Source: Elephas maximus indicus
Lineage: Eukaryota; Chordata; Mammalia; Proboscidea; Elephantidae
Assembly (NCBI RefSeq): GCF_024166365.1
Contig: NC_064821.1
Span: 52,045,093 to 52,109,092, forward strand
Direction: 5' to 3'
Length of the DNA: 64,000 nt
Part shown: positions 31,122-43,704 of the stretch, one piece after another
How positions within the stretch are numbered: position 1 is the first letter of the stretch
Layout: every line of letters starts with the position of its first letter
Notes under the pieces: generated by a model
Databases searched by the model: none
Seen by the model: only the letters and a program-made list of their open reading frames with translations
What the model was told of the DNA's origin: nothing
Position numbers and translations under genes: made by a program

Positions 31122-34100
31122 GTGTTCTTGTTGTTGTTAGGTGCCCTTGAGTTGGTTCCGACTCATAGTGACCCTATGCACAACGTAATGAAACACTGAC
31201 TGGTCCTGCACCATCCTCATAATCCTTGTTATGCTTCAGCCCATTGTTGCAGCCACTGTGTCAATCCATTTCATCAAGGGTCTTCCTCTTTTTTGCTGAC
31301 CCTCTATTTTACCAAGTATGATGTCCTTCTCCAGGGGCTGGTCCCTCCTGATAGCGTGTCCAAAGCATAGTTTCGCCATCCTTGCTTCTAAGGAGCATTC
31401 TGGTTGTACTTCTTCCAAAACAGATTTGTTCATTCTTTTGGCAGTCCGTAGTATATTCAGTATTCTTCACCAATACCAATTCAAAGGCATTAATTTTTCT
31501 TTGGTCTTCCTTATTCATGGTCCAATTTTCACATGCTATGAGGTGATTGAAAACACCATGGCTTGGGTCAGGTGCACTTTAATCTTCAAGGTGACATCTT
31601 TGCTTTTCAACTCTTTAAAGACGTCTTTTGCAGCAACTTTGTCCAATGCAATGCGTCTTTTGATTTCTTGACTGCTGTTTGCAAGGGTGTTGATTGTGGA
31701 TCCAAGTGGAATGAAATCCTTGACAACTTCAACCTTTTCTCTGTTTATCATGATATTGCTTATTGGTCCATGTATGAGGGTTTTTATTTTCTTTATGGTG
31801 AGGTATAATCCATCCTGAAGGCTGTGGTCTTTGATCTTCAACAGCAAGTGCTTCAAGTACTCTTCACTTTCAGCAAGCAAGGTTGTGTCATCTGCATAAT
31901 GCAGGTTGTTAATGAGTCTTCCTTCAATCCTGATGCCCTGTTCTTTTTCATATAGTCCAGCTTCTTGGATTATTCGCTCATCATGCAGATTGAATAGGTA
32001 TAATGAAAGGATACAATGCTGATGCATACCTTTCCTGACTTTAAAACAGGCAGTATTCCATTATTCTGTTGGAATGACTGCCTCTTGATCTATGTACAGG
32101 TTCCTCATGAGCATAATTAAGTGTTCCAGAATTCCCATTCTTCGCAATGTTATCCATAATTTGTTATGATCCACACAGTCAAGTGACTTTGCATAGTCCA
32201 TAAGACACAAGTAAACATCTTTCTTGTATTCTCTGCTTTCAGCCAGGATGCATCTGACATCAACAGTGATGTCCCTGGTTCCATGTCCTCTTTTGAATTC
32301 AGCTTGAATTTCTGGCACTTCCCTGTTGATACATTGCTGCAGCCGCTTTTGAATGATCTTCAGCAAAATTTTACGTGTGTGGTATTAATGATATTGTTCA
32401 ATTATTTCTGCATTTGGTTGGATCACCTTTCTTGGGAATAGGCATAAATATGGATCTCTTCTAGACAGCCAGATAGCTGTCTTCCAAATTTCTTGGCACA
32501 GACAAGTGAGCACTTCCACTGCTGCATCCATTGTTGAAACATCTCTATCGGTAGTCCATCAGTTCCTGAGGCATTGTTTTTCGCCAGTGCCTTCAGTGGA
32601 GCTTGAACTTCTTCCTTCGGTACCATCGGTTCCTGATCATATGCTACCTCCTGAAATGGTTGAATGTGGACCAATTCTTTTTGGTATAGTGACTCTGTGT
32701 ATTTCTTTCATCTCTTTTGACGATTCTTCCATTGTTTAATATTTTCCTCGTAGAATCCTTCGATATTGGAACTCGAGGCTTGAATTTTTTCTTCAGTTCT
32801 TTCAGCTTTAGAAATGCAGAGCACGTTCTTCCCTTTTTGGTTTTCTATCTCCAGGTCTTTGCACATGTCATTATAACACTTTACAGTGTCTTCTTGACCA
32901 ACCCTTTGAAATCTTCTGTTCAGCTCTTTTGCTTCCTCATTTCTTTCTTTCGCTTTAGCTATTCGACTTTCAAGAGCAAGTTTCAGAGTCTCTTCTGACA
33001 TTCATTTTGGTCTTTTCATTCCTTCCTGTCTTTTTAATGACCTCTTTCTTTCTTTATGTATGATGTCCTTGATGTCATTCCACAACTCGTCTAGTCTTCG
33101 ATCATTCAACACATCAAATCTATTCTTGAGATGGTCTCTAAATTCAGGTGGGATATACTCAAGGTTGTACTTTGGCTCTCGTTGAGTTGTTCTAGTTTTC
33201 TTCAGTTTCAATTTGAACTTGCATATGAGCAATTGACGGTGTGTTCCACAGTCGGCCCCTGGCCTTGTTCTGACTGATGATATTGAGCTTTTCCACATGT
33301 AGTCATTTTGATTCTTGTGTATTCCATCTGGCGAGGTCCACGTGTACAGTCGGCGTTTATATTGTTGAAAAAAGGTATTTGCAATGACGAAATCATTTGG
33401 TCTTGCAAAATTCTATCATGTGATCTCCAGCATTGTTCCCATCACCAAGGCCATATTTTCCAGCTACCAATCGTTCTTCTTTGTTTCCATCTTTCAGATT
33501 CTAATCTCCATTAATTGTCAATGCATCCTGATTGCATGTTTGATCAATTTCAGACTGCAGAAGTTGGTAAAAGTCTTCAATTTCTTCATCTTTGGCCTTA
33601 GTGGTTGATGTGTAAGTTTGACTAATAGCTGTATTAGCTGGTCTTCCTTGTAGGCGTATGGATATTATCCTATCACTGACAGAGATGTACTTCAGGATAG
33701 ATCTTGTAATGTTCTTTTTGACAATGAAGGCAACACCATTCCTATTCAAGTGTCATTCCTGGCATAGTAGACCATATGACTGCCTGATTCAAAATGGCCA
33801 ATACCAGTCCATTTCAGCTCACTAATGCCTAGGATACCAATGTTTATATGTTCCATTTCATTTTTGAGGATTTCCAATTTTCCTAGATTCATACTAGTAC
33901 ATTCCACATTCCAATTATGAATGAATGTTTGCCACTGTGTCTTCTCATTTTGAGTCATGGCACATTGGCAAATAAAGGTCCCAAAAGCTTGATTCCATCC
34001 ATGCCATTCAGGTCGACCTACTTTGAGGAGGCAGCTCTTCTCTGGTCATTTTTTGAGTGCCTTCCAACTTGAGGGGCTCATCTTCCAACACTATCTCAGG

Positions 34101-34318
34101 CAAAGTTTCACTGCTATTCATAAGGTTTTCACTGGCTAATTCTTTTCAGAAGTAGACCACTGGGTCCTTCTTTCTGCTCTGCCTTAGCCTGAAAGCTCAG
34201 CTGAAACCTGTCCGCCATGGGTGACCCTGCTAGTATTTGAACACTGGTGGCATAGCTTCCAGCATCACAGCAACATGCAAGCCCCCACAGTATGACAAAC
34301 TGACAGATGTGTGGGGGT
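31122..34318 (-). mobile_element. RTE/BovB-like LINE, nearly full length, inactive
   Basis: Minus-strand element of about 3.2 kb with 3' end at 31122 (ttgttgttgttaggtgccc, the complement of an AAC tail). In element order: 5' UTR (34318 to about 33960), AP-endonuclease domain (33958-33501; NMKTQW-like start, ILGISELKWTGIGHFES), then reverse transcriptase (about 32674-31536) with the catalytic YADD at 31887-31898, then the 3' region. The frame is broken into at least six pieces, so it cannot encode an active protein. It is near the full length of RTE elements. Confidence 0.88.
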
Positions 34319-34356
34319 TAAGTTAGCAAACTGATCGCACCACCCAGGAACCTCTT
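34319..34356 (-). repeat. tRNA-Asn-like head fragment at RTE 5' border
   Basis: gttagcaaactgatcgcacc followed by acccaggaacc resembles the minus-strand SINE head. It lies directly at the RTE 5' end. It could be a SINE remnant or part of the element. Confidence 0.35.
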
Positions 34357-34745
34357 AGTTTACTAGTGCTGCTGTAACAGAAACACCACAAGTGGGTGGC
34401 TTTAAAGATGAAGTTTTTTTGTTCCTCACAGTTTTGGAGCCTAAAAGTTCAAATCAGGGTCTTGTGCATGTCAATTGCTTCCTTCTAGGCAGTCCTGGGT
34501 GTTCGTTCATTCCTTGGCTTCCCCGCTCCCCCCCGCCCCGCCTCCAGGCCCCCTCCGAGTGTGTGTCTCAACTGCTCTTTTCGTAGCTCAGAAGTTATTA
34601 GATTTAGAACCCACCCTGCTTGGATATGATCTAATTAACATAACAAAGAATACCCTATCTCCAAACAGGATTACATCGACAGGTACAGGGGTTAGGATTC
34701 CAACACATATGGGGGGAGGGGTGTACAATTCAAGTTATCACACCA
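34357..34745 (-). mobile_element. LTR, MaLR-like
   Basis: Minus-strand LTR: ctgctgtaacagaaacacca end, then accctatctccaaacaggatt and ggtacaggggttaggattcc. Oriented opposite to the LTR at 30640. Confidence 0.6.
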
Positions 34746-35384
34746 GGAGAACCCACTTGCCCAGGCACACCCCTAAGGGTCTTCCCACCCTCACCATTGC
34801 CTCTGCTGAGCCCTGATGCAGCTTGCTGTGTGACCTTGAGGAAGCCACCAACCTCACTGTGCCTTTGATTCCTCATCTGCAAAATGAGGGAATAGCCATT
34901 TCTAAATCTGGGGTTCAAGAAAATGACAGACATTCAAAGGCTTGCCACCTCCCACTAACCAGTGACCTCAGAAATACTGGGTAGAAAAACTGGACATGCC
35001 AAATGGTGGTGGCCAAGGGAAGAGGCTGAGCCAGGTGTCTGGGAAGAGGTTCCTGAAGACAGGAGGCGGCAGGGGGCAGGGAGTGTTGGGTGTGGCAGGC
35101 CTTCCCACAACCCCACCTCCCTCTGTAGTAGGAGCAGGTGAACTCTGGGAGACAAGGTAAGCAACTATCAGCTCTCCCAGGAAGGCCAGCTGCTGGGGTC
35201 AGCGAAGGAGGTCAGAAAGGTGGGAGCACTGGTGGTCCAGTGGGACATTGGGTGTCCTGTCCCCTCTCTAAGCTTGTGTCCTGGGGTTGCTGCGAGATCA
35301 TGGAGAAAGATCTGTCATTCCCATTCACAGGCTTTTACCGAGCACCCACTTCTCACACAATAAGGTAGCTGTAGAGCACCTACC

Positions 35385-35545
35385 GGAAACCCTGGTGGCA
35401 TAGTGGTTAAATGCTACAGTTGTTAACCAAGAAGTTGGCGGTTCAAATCTGCCAGGCGTTCCTTGGAAACTCTATGGGGCAGTTCTACTCTGTCCTATAG
35501 GGTCGTTATGAGTCGGAATCGACTCGATGGCAGTGGGTGGGTTTT
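35385..35545 (+). mobile_element. AfroSINE with intact target-site duplication
   Basis: The SINE (gaaaccctggtggcatagtg to atggcagtgggtgggttt) is flanked by the exact 13-bp repeat tagagcacctacc at 35372-35384 and 35546-35558, a clear retrotransposition footprint within an L2-like repeat. Confidence 0.92.
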
Positions 35546-35554
35546 TAGAGCACC

Positions 35555-36030
35555 TACCAGGTACCAGGTGCTGTTTTAGGTGCTGGGGAGACAGCAGTGA
35601 GCATCTTTGCTTTCCTAGAGCTTACATTCAAGAAGGGGAGACAGGTAATGAACAGACGAACCTGTAATATAATGTCAGGCTATGATGAATACCTGGGAGG
35701 AAAATAACGCCAGGTAAAGGGAAAAGGAGTACTTGAGGGCTGCAGTTTTATGTAGTGTGGTCAGAGAGGGCATCCTGGAAGAGGCAGCTTTTGAACTGAA
35801 GCATGAAAAAGTGAGGAAGCCAATCATCTGAGGGGAAGCAAAGGCCTCATGGCCAGAATGTGCTTGCCTAGTTGGAGGCACAGAGGAGGGCCAGTGCTGC
35901 TGGAGCAGAGTGTGTGTTGGGGGGGAGAGGGTTGGAGTAGGATGGGTGGGGAGAAGGGGCTCAGCTAGCTCAACAAAGGCCTCAGAATCCATGGAAAGGA
36001 GGTTGGGTTTTGTTTTAGGTATGATGCAAG
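35555..36030 (+). repeat. Ancient L2-like repeat
   Basis: Continues from before the SINE at 35385: ggtgctgttttaggtgctgg, cctagagcttacattcaag, tttatgtagtgtggtcagag, tggaggcacagagg. Confidence 0.5.
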
Positions 36031-36311
36031 GGGACTGAGCCTGGGAGTGCGGGAAGTTCCATAGGTCTAAGGGTTGAGAGGACAGAGCTTGGGTTATTCT
36101 ATTAATTGCCCTTTGAGATAAGCAAGGTCCCTATTATCCCTACTGTGCAGAGGAGGACACTGAGTCACAGAACTTGCTGGTTTCAATACTTATCTAAGGA
36201 GTCGGTTGGATGGGTGGATGATCTGTTAACTGTCGGAGGCTCTTGATAAGTAACTCCTCAGAATTTTACAAGAAAGTTGAAGATGCCTGGATTTAAAGGG
36301 GAAGTGTTCTC

Positions 36312-36507
36312 TCCATGAACTCTCTGGGTGGTGCAAACAGTTAACGCAGTCTCTGCTAACCTAAAGGTTGGAGGTTAAAGTCCACCCTGAGGCACCTTGG
36401 AAGAAAGACTCGGTGATTTACTTCCAAAAACAATCAACCCCACAGAACACGGTTCTACCCTGTCACCATAAAGTAGCCATGAGTCAGACTGATTTTTTTG
36501 GTTTTCT
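36312..36507 (+). mobile_element. AfroSINE, tRNA-Asn-headed type
   Basis: gaactctctgggtggtgcaa head, agaaagactcggtgattta body, and a diverged tail ending near ttttttggttt. Confidence 0.75.
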
Positions 36508-36528
36508 CCATGGGCTCCATATTTAGAG

Positions 36529-36731
36529 AGCAGCCCTGGTGGAGCAGTGGTTAAGCGCTCGGCTGCTAACCAAAAGGTCAGTGGTTTGAACCTATCAGCT
36601 GCTCCATTGGAGAAAGATGTGGCAGTTTGCTTCCGTAAAAATTGCAATCTAGGAAACCCTATGGGGCAGTTCCACTCTGTCCTACAGGGCCTCTCTCTGT
36701 GAGTTGGAATTGACTCGGCAGCAATGGGCGG
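36529..36731 (+). mobile_element. AfroSINE, tRNA-Asn-headed type
   Basis: gcagccctggtggagcagtg head, gagaaagatgtggcag insertion, and an attgactcggcagcaatggg tail. Confidence 0.85.
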
Positions 36732-37558
36732 GCAACCAGGGCAGCATCCTGAAAGCTGGGGAGATTGGGCTGAGAGGCTGCGTGGGTAGCTAGGTGGAGT
36801 CTTCAGGTCCCTGATGTGGGTAAGTGAAATAAAAAAAAAAAATTTTTCTTTTTTTTTAAGTGAGGACCCTGCTTAATGGGCAGGGCAGTGTCAAATGTCA
36901 CCAATCTGCCACTCCCTCTTAGCTGTTGCAGTTGCAAATACGCTTCAGGTAGATACCCAGTTGTTCTATGCTAATAAGGGCCTATGCTGTTGAAATGGGC
37001 CCACACAAGACTAGGCAGGGGTGAAAGGCATTCAAAGTCCATGAGCAAAGAAGCTGTGCCTGCCCCGAGCTCTCCGCTTAGGAGAGCTGGCAGATTATTT
37101 TTTCCTGTTTGTTAATTTGTTCGCTCTGCAAAGCTGGGAGAATAGCTGTGGCATGTGACAGGTCCCTACTTCTGGCCCAGGGGTTGTGGCAACTGCTGAA
37201 CCTGGACCAGGCTGGGTGAATGGGAGACAGGTACTCCCCAGAGGGGGAAGGTTTTTTTTTGATCCCTTGAGATTTCTCCCAGTGTGGAAAACATGTCTGA
37301 GAGCTACTGCTTGCCTCAACCCAGGTGCTTCAGCAGATCCAGCCTGCAAGGTGCTGACAGGTCAGGTCTGGCAAATCCACGTTGCTTCTTCACTGTCTGC
37401 ACCTCCCCCTAATGCTCAGTCTGACTACTCAACTTTGTCTTTGATGTTCAGGGCCCCCAGATTGTCATATATAATCAATCCACTTGTTTTGGGGGTCTTT
37501 GTTGTAAGAGGGACCACAAGAAGCATCTGACTATGCTGGCATCTTGGCCCTGCCTCCC

Positions 37559-37634
37559 ATGTATGATGTCATTCCACAACTTGTCTGGTTTTCAGTCATT
37601 AGTGTTCAACGTGTCAAATCTATTCTTTAGATGG
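37559..37634 (-). mobile_element. RTE fragment
   Basis: Reverse complement of the region corresponding to about 38925-38999 in the RTE at 37861, sharing its diagnostic tcattagtgttcaac variant. It stops at the LTR at 37635. Confidence 0.75.
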
Positions 37635-37860
37635 TGTCTTAGTCATCTAGTGCGGCTATAACTGAGATACCACAAGTGGATGGCTTTAACAAAGAAATTT
37701 ATTCTCTCACGGCCTAGAAGGCTAGAAGTCCACATTCAGGGTGCTAACTCCAGTGGAAGGCTTTCTCTCTTAGTCGACCCTGGGTTCCTGTGCTGAGAAG
37801 CTCCTCAGACAGAGAAGATTGGCGACAAGGACCTTTCCCCAGAGGGATCAAAAAAAACCT
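37635..37860 (-). mobile_element. LTR, MaLR-like, partial
   Basis: gtcttagtcatctagtgcgg, then taccacaagtggatggcttt: minus-strand LTR end, cut off where the RTE 5' region begins. Confidence 0.55.
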
Positions 37861-40800
37861 TCTCCCAGAGCCCATGGGGGATAGGTTTCAGCTGAGCTTC
37901 CAGACTAAGACAGACTAGGACAAAGGACCTGGCAGTCTATTTCTGAAAAGAATTAGCCAGTGAAAACCTTCTGAATAGCAGCAGAACATTGTCTGATATA
38001 GTGCCGGAAGGTGAGCATCCCAGGTAGGAAGGCACTCAAAAGGCAACTGGGGAAGAGCTGCCTCCTCAAAGTAGTCCACATAAATGACATGGATAGAGTC
38101 AAGCTTTAGGGACCTTCATTTGCTGATGTGGCATGACTCAAAATGAGAAGAAACAGCTGCAAACATCCAATAATAATCAGAAGGTGGAATCTACAAAGTA
38201 AGTACAAAAATTGTCAAAAATGAGATGGAATGCATAAACATTGATATCCTAGGCATTAGTGAGCTGAAATGGATTGATATGGGCCATTTTGAATTGGACA
38301 ATCATATGGTCTACTATGCCAGGAATGACAACTTGAAGAGGAATGGTGTAGCATTCATTGTCAAAAAGAATATTTCAAGATCTACCCTGAAGTACAATGC
38401 TGAAGTACAAGGAAGACCAATTAATCCGATTATTATTCAGATTTATGTACTAGCCACTAAAGCCAAAGATGAAGAAATAGAAGATTTTTACTGCAGTTTG
38501 AAATTGACTGAATATGCAATCAGGATGCATTGACAATTACTGGAGATTGGAATGTGAAGGCTGGAAACAAAGAAAAAGGACTGGTAGTTGGAAAATGTGG
38601 CCTTGGTGATAGAAACGATGCTGGAGATCTCATGATTGAATTTTGCAAGATCAAACACTTCGTCATTGCAAATACCTTTTTTCACCAACGTTAACGGTGA
38701 CTATACACATGGACCTCGCCAGATGGAATGCACAGGGATCAAAACGACTACATCTGTGGAAAAACACAATGGAGAAGCTCAATATCGTCAGTCAGAACAA
38801 GGCCAGAGACCAACTATAGCACAGACTTCAATTGCTCATAGTGCAAGTTAAAGTTGAAACTGAAGAAAACTGGAAGTCCACGGGAACCAAAGTATGACCT
38901 TGAGTATATCCCACCTGAATTTAGAAACCATTGTAATAATAGATTTGAGATGTTGAACACTAATGACTGAAGACCAGACGAATTGTGGAATGACATCAAG
39001 GACATCATACATGAAGAGAGCAAGAGGTCATTAAAAAGACAGAAAAGGCCAAAATGGATATCAGAAGAGACTCTGAAACTTGCTTTTGGATGTTGAGCAG
39101 CTAAAGCAAAATGAAGAAATGATGAAGCAAAAGAGCCGAACAGAAGATTTCAAAGGGTGGCTTTAGAAGACAAGGTAAAGTACCATAATGACGCGTGCAA
39201 AGAGCTGAAGATAGAAAAGCAAAAGGGAAGAACATACTCTGCATTTCTCAAGCTGGAAGAGCTGAAGAAAAAATTAAAGTCTCGAGTTGCAATAGTGAAG
39301 GATTCTATGGGGAAAATATTAAATGACTCAGGAAGCATCAAAAGAAGATGGAAGGAATACAGAGTCATTATACCAAAAGGAACTGGCCGACGTTCAATCA
39401 TTTGAAGAGGTAGCATATGATCAGGAACTGATGGTGTTAAAGGAAGAAGTCCAAGCTCCACTGAAGGCATTGGTGAAAAACAAGGCTCCAGGAATTGACG
39501 AAATATCAATTGAGATGTTTCAACAAACGGATGCAGCAGTGGAAGTGCACATTTGTCTATGCCAAGAAATTTGGAAGCCAGCTACCTGGCCAACTGACTG
39601 GAAGAGATCCATATTTGTATCCATTTCAAAGAAAGGTGATCCAACAAAATGTGGAAATTATCAACAATGTCAGTAATATCACATGCAAGTAAAATTTTGC
39701 TGAAGACCATTCAAAAGTGGCTGCAGTGGTATATTGCCAGGAGCTGCCAAAAATTCAAGCGAGATTCAGAAGAAGACGTGGAACCAGGAATATCATTACT
39801 GATGTTAAATGGATCCTGGCTGAAAGCAGAGAATACCAGAATGTTCACCTGTGTTTTATTGACTATGCAAAGGCATTCAACTGTGTGGAGCATAACGAAT
39901 TATGGATAACATTGTGAAAAATGGGAATTCCAGAACATTGAATTGGGCTCATGAGGAACCTGTACATAGATCAAGAGGCAGTTATTCGGACAGAACAAGG
40001 GGATACTGCATGGTTTGAAGTCAGGAAAGGTGTATGTCAGGGTTGTATCCTTTCACCATACTTATTCAATCTGTATGCTGAGCAAATAATCTGAGAAGCT
40101 GGACTATATGAAGAAGAACGGGCATCAGGATTGGAGGAAGACTTATTAACAACCTGTGATATGCAGATGACACAACCTTGCTTGCTGAAAGTGAAGGGGA
40201 CTTGAAGTGCTTACTGATGAAGATCAAAGACCACAGCTTTCAGTATGGATTACACCTCAATATAAAGAAAACAAAAATCCTTATAACTGGACCAGTGATT
40301 AGCATCGTGATAAACTTAGAAAAGATTGAAGTTGTTAAGGATTTCGTTTTACTTGGATCCACAATCAACACCCATGGAAACAGTAGTCAAGAAATCAAAG
40401 ATGTCTTGCATTGGGCAAATCTGCTGCAAAAGACCTCTTTAAAATGCTGAAAAGAAAAGATGTCACCTTGAAGACTAAGGTGCACCTGACCCAAGCCATG
40501 GCACTTTCAGTTGCATCATTTGCATGTGAAAACTGGACAAAGAATAAGGAAGACCAAAGAAGAGTTGATGCCTTTGAATTGTGATATCGGCAAAGAATAT
40601 TGAATATATCATGGACTTTCAAAAGAATGAGCAAATCTGTCTTGGAAGAGAGAAGTACAACCAGAATGCTCTTTAGGAGCAAGGATGGCAAGACTGCGTC
40701 TTATGTACTGTGGACATGTTGTGAGGGGGAATCAGTCCCTGAAGAAGGACATCATGCTTGGTAAAGTACAGGATCAGCGGAAAAGAGGAAGACCCTCAAC

Positions 40801-40948
40801 AAGATGGATTGACACAGTGGCTCTAACAATGGGCTCAAGTACAATGAGGATTTTCAGGATGGTTCAGGACTGGGCAGTGTTTCGTTCTGTTGTACTCAGG
40901 GTCGCTATGAGTTGGAACCGGCTTGACAGCACTTAACAACAACAACAA
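37861..40948 (+). mobile_element. RTE/BovB-like LINE, nearly full length, inactive
   Basis: Plus-strand copy of about 3.1 kb: 5' UTR (caggtttcagctgagc region), AP-endonuclease pieces (38225-38533, with ILGISELKWIDMGHFE), reverse-transcriptase pieces (39323-39676, 39717-39917) with YADD at 40160-40171 immediately preceded by an in-frame tga, then the 3' region (40685-40936). It ends ttaacaacaacaacaaatg. Multiple stops and frameshifts make it inactive. Confidence 0.88.
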
Positions 40949-41872
40949 ATGTTGTTGAAAAAAGATATTTGCGAGGATGAGTCATTTGGTGTTGCAAAAT
41001 TCTGTCATGTGATCTCTAGCATTGTTTCTGTCACCAAGGCCATACTTTCCAACTATCAATCCTTTGTTTTCAACTTTTGTATTCCAATCACCAGTAATTG
41101 TCAATACATCTTGATTGCATGTTCGATCAATTTCAGACTGCAGAAACTGGTAAAAATCTTCCATTTCTTCGTCTTTGGCCTTAGTGGTTGGTGTATAAAT
41201 TTGAATAATATTTGGCTCACCTGGTCTTCCTTGTAGGCGTATGGATATTATCCTATCACTGACAGCATTGTTCTTCAGGGTAGATCTTGAAATGTTCTTT
41301 TGGTGATGAATGCAACACCATTACTCTTCAAGTTGTCATTCCTGGATCAGTAGACCATATCGTTATCTGATTCAAAATGGCCAATACCAATCCATTTCAG
41401 CTCTCTAATGCCTAGAATATCAATGTTTATGCATCCCATTTCATTTTTTACAACTTCCAATTTTCCTAGTTTCATACTTTGTACATTCCACATTCCAATT
41501 ATTAATGGATATTTGCAACTGTTTCTTCTCATTTTGAGTCGTGCCACATCAGCAAATGAAGATTCTGAAAACTTGACTCCATCCACGTCATTAAGGTCAG
41601 CTCTGTTGTCCTTTGAGGGCCTTCCAACCTGAGGGGCTCATCTTCTGGCACTATATCAGACAATGTTCTCCTGCTATTCATAAGGTTTTCACTGGCTAAT
41701 ATTTTTCAGAAGTAGACCTCTAGGCCCTTCTTCCTAGTCTGTCTTAGTATGGAAGCTCAGCTGAAACCTGACCTCCATGGATAGGTGACCCTGTTGGCAT
41801 TTGAATACTGGTGGCATAGCTTCCAGCATCACAGCAACATGCAAGCCCCCCCCAGTAGGACAAACTGACAGA
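40949..41872 (-). mobile_element. RTE LINE, 5' part only
   Basis: Minus-strand RTE covering only the 5' UTR and endonuclease region (ILGIRELKWIGIGHFES, 41347-41586 frame). The 3' two thirds are absent, and it starts at the very end of the plus-strand copy. Confidence 0.8.
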
Positions 41873-41879
41873 GACTTAG

Positions 41880-42120
41880 TCAAAAAAAAAAAAAAGAAGA
41901 GGAAATATCTCACTAATAATTTTTTGTATTGATTACATGTTAAAATGTAACTATTTTGAATACACTAGGTTAAATAAAAATATTATTAGCATTAGTTTCA
42001 CCCATTTCTTTTTATCTGTTTTAATGTGGCACCTAGAAAATTAAAAATTACAGTATGTGGCTCACATTATATTTCTATTGGACTGTGCTGTTCTGGAAGG
42101 CTAAAAGCCTTTGAGATCCA
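41880..42120. repeat. Unnamed ancient A+T-rich repeat, copy 1
   Basis: aatatctcactaataatttt, ttgattacatgttaaaatg, ggctcacattatatttctattgg. The same order recurs at 49225-49455 plus 50285-50360. It resembles a medium-reiteration DNA element whose name I cannot give. Confidence 0.5.
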
Positions 42121-42261
42121 GTTAAAAGCACAATTAAAATTGCAACTCCCAGAATTCCTACCCCCACTATGGGGCTCTTTTTTTGTCCATAGTACTTTTC
42201 ACCTTCTCAATACTGGATGATTTATGTATCTGTTGTGTTTATTGCTTATTTTCTGTTCCCC

Positions 42262-42795
42262 CTGTGTCATAGATTGAATTGTGTCCCCCCAAAATATGTG
42301 TATCAATTTGGCTAGGCCATAATTCCCAGTATTATGTGATTGTCCACCGTTTTGTCACCTGATGTGACTTTCCTATGTGTTGTAAATCCTATCTCTGTGG
42401 CGTTGTTGAGGTGGGATTAGTTGCAGTTATGTTCATGAGGCAGGACTCAATCTACAAGATTAGGTTGTATCTTAAGTCAACCACTTTTGAGATATAAAAG
42501 AGAGAAGCAAGCAGAGAGACAGGGGCCCTCCATACCACCAAGAAACAAGAGCCAGGAGAATAATGAGTCCTTTGGACCCGGGGTCCCTGCACTGAGAAGC
42601 ATCTTGACCAGGAAAAGATTGATGATAACAACCTTCTCCGAGAGCCAACAGAGAGAGAAAGCCTTCCTCTGGAGCTGATGCCCTAAATTTGGACTTCTAG
42701 CCTCCTAGGCTGTGAGAGAATAAATTTCTCTTTGTTAAAGCCGTCCACTTGTAGTATTTCTGTTACAGTAGCCCTGTATAACTAAGATACCCTGC
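42262..42795 (+). mobile_element. LTR, MaLR-like, near complete
   Basis: Starts tgtcatagattgaattgtgt and ends gtagccctgtataacta, with gagatataaaagagag (TATA-like) and agagaataaatttct (polyadenylation signal). About 530 bp; a solo LTR without internal genes. Confidence 0.65.
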
Positions 42796-42809
42796 TAGAA
42801 CATAGTTTC

Positions 42810-42945
42810 ATTCGGGCAGAGCTTTGTCTATTTTGCTCAGGGATGTAACCCCAAAGTGCTTAGAACAGTGCCAGGCACAGTGTAGGTGTTCAATAAATGT
42901 TGAAAGAACAAATGAATGATTGAATGAATGGAGGCTTGGGAAGTG
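42810..42945 (+). repeat. L2 3' end
   Basis: gcttagaacagtgccaggca, caataaatgttgaaagaac and a (GAAT)n tail. Confidence 0.6.
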
Positions 42946-43584
42946 TCGGGGTCCCACAGTTGACAAATCTTCTAATTTTTCTAGAGAAACTCCAAATAAA
43001 GATTTTCATGTGTTCCTCCTGGCTTTTTAAATGTTGTAGCTAATTTGGGTTATTTTAAAGCATCGTGCAGGTCAAAGGATACATGTTTGTGGGCCTTTTC
43101 AATCTTCGGGCTGCCTGTCCTCGGCTGCCGTCTGGACCCCCTCTTGTCTAGATGATTCTGGAGGTCAAGTGGGGAGGGGATGATGGCGGATAAGCAGGGG
43201 CCCCTCAAATGTGCCTGTCTCAGAAAACTCTCCATGTCAACATGCTTCTGAGGGTCTAGGATGGGTGGTAATTAAGGGACCTCCTCATCTCCTGCAACCC
43301 CTCACCTATTGTGCCTACAACTTTGGGCACCACCACAGCATAGGAGGGAGCCAGTGTGAGACCTTTCCTGCTGCCAATAATCACTCCTCCTCCTTGGCCA
43401 GACCAGTGTTTGATCTCTCTGACCCTTTAACTATAAAGTGGATCTGGCTTCCCCACAACAGGTATAATTTCTGCACTAAAAGTTGAGAACACACAGCCCA
43501 GGGTTAGGCTGGTGCAGGAAGGGCTGGGGCTATATTGGAGGGCCTTCTAGGCTTTCAGCAAAGTCTTGGATTGTCCCATGATCT

Positions 43585-43650
43585 CTCTGTGTGACCTTTA
43601 GTAGGTCCTTTTCCCTTTCGTGTTCTCATCCTGTACAATTCGGGCTTTGG
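43585..43650 (+). repeat. MIR fragment
   Basis: tctgtgtgacctttagtagg...ttctcatcctgtaca, a diverged plus-strand MIR core. Confidence 0.4.
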
Positions 43651-43704
43651 ATCAGTTCTGCAGTGTCCAAACCCACCACCTTAGAACAACACTGGGCCCC
43701 CTGC

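Noticed and set aside
31236-33958. Minus-strand frames with endonuclease and reverse-transcriptase similarity as host genes
   Set aside because: They are fragments of one RTE LINE with stops and frameshifts, and related copies are present elsewhere in the window.
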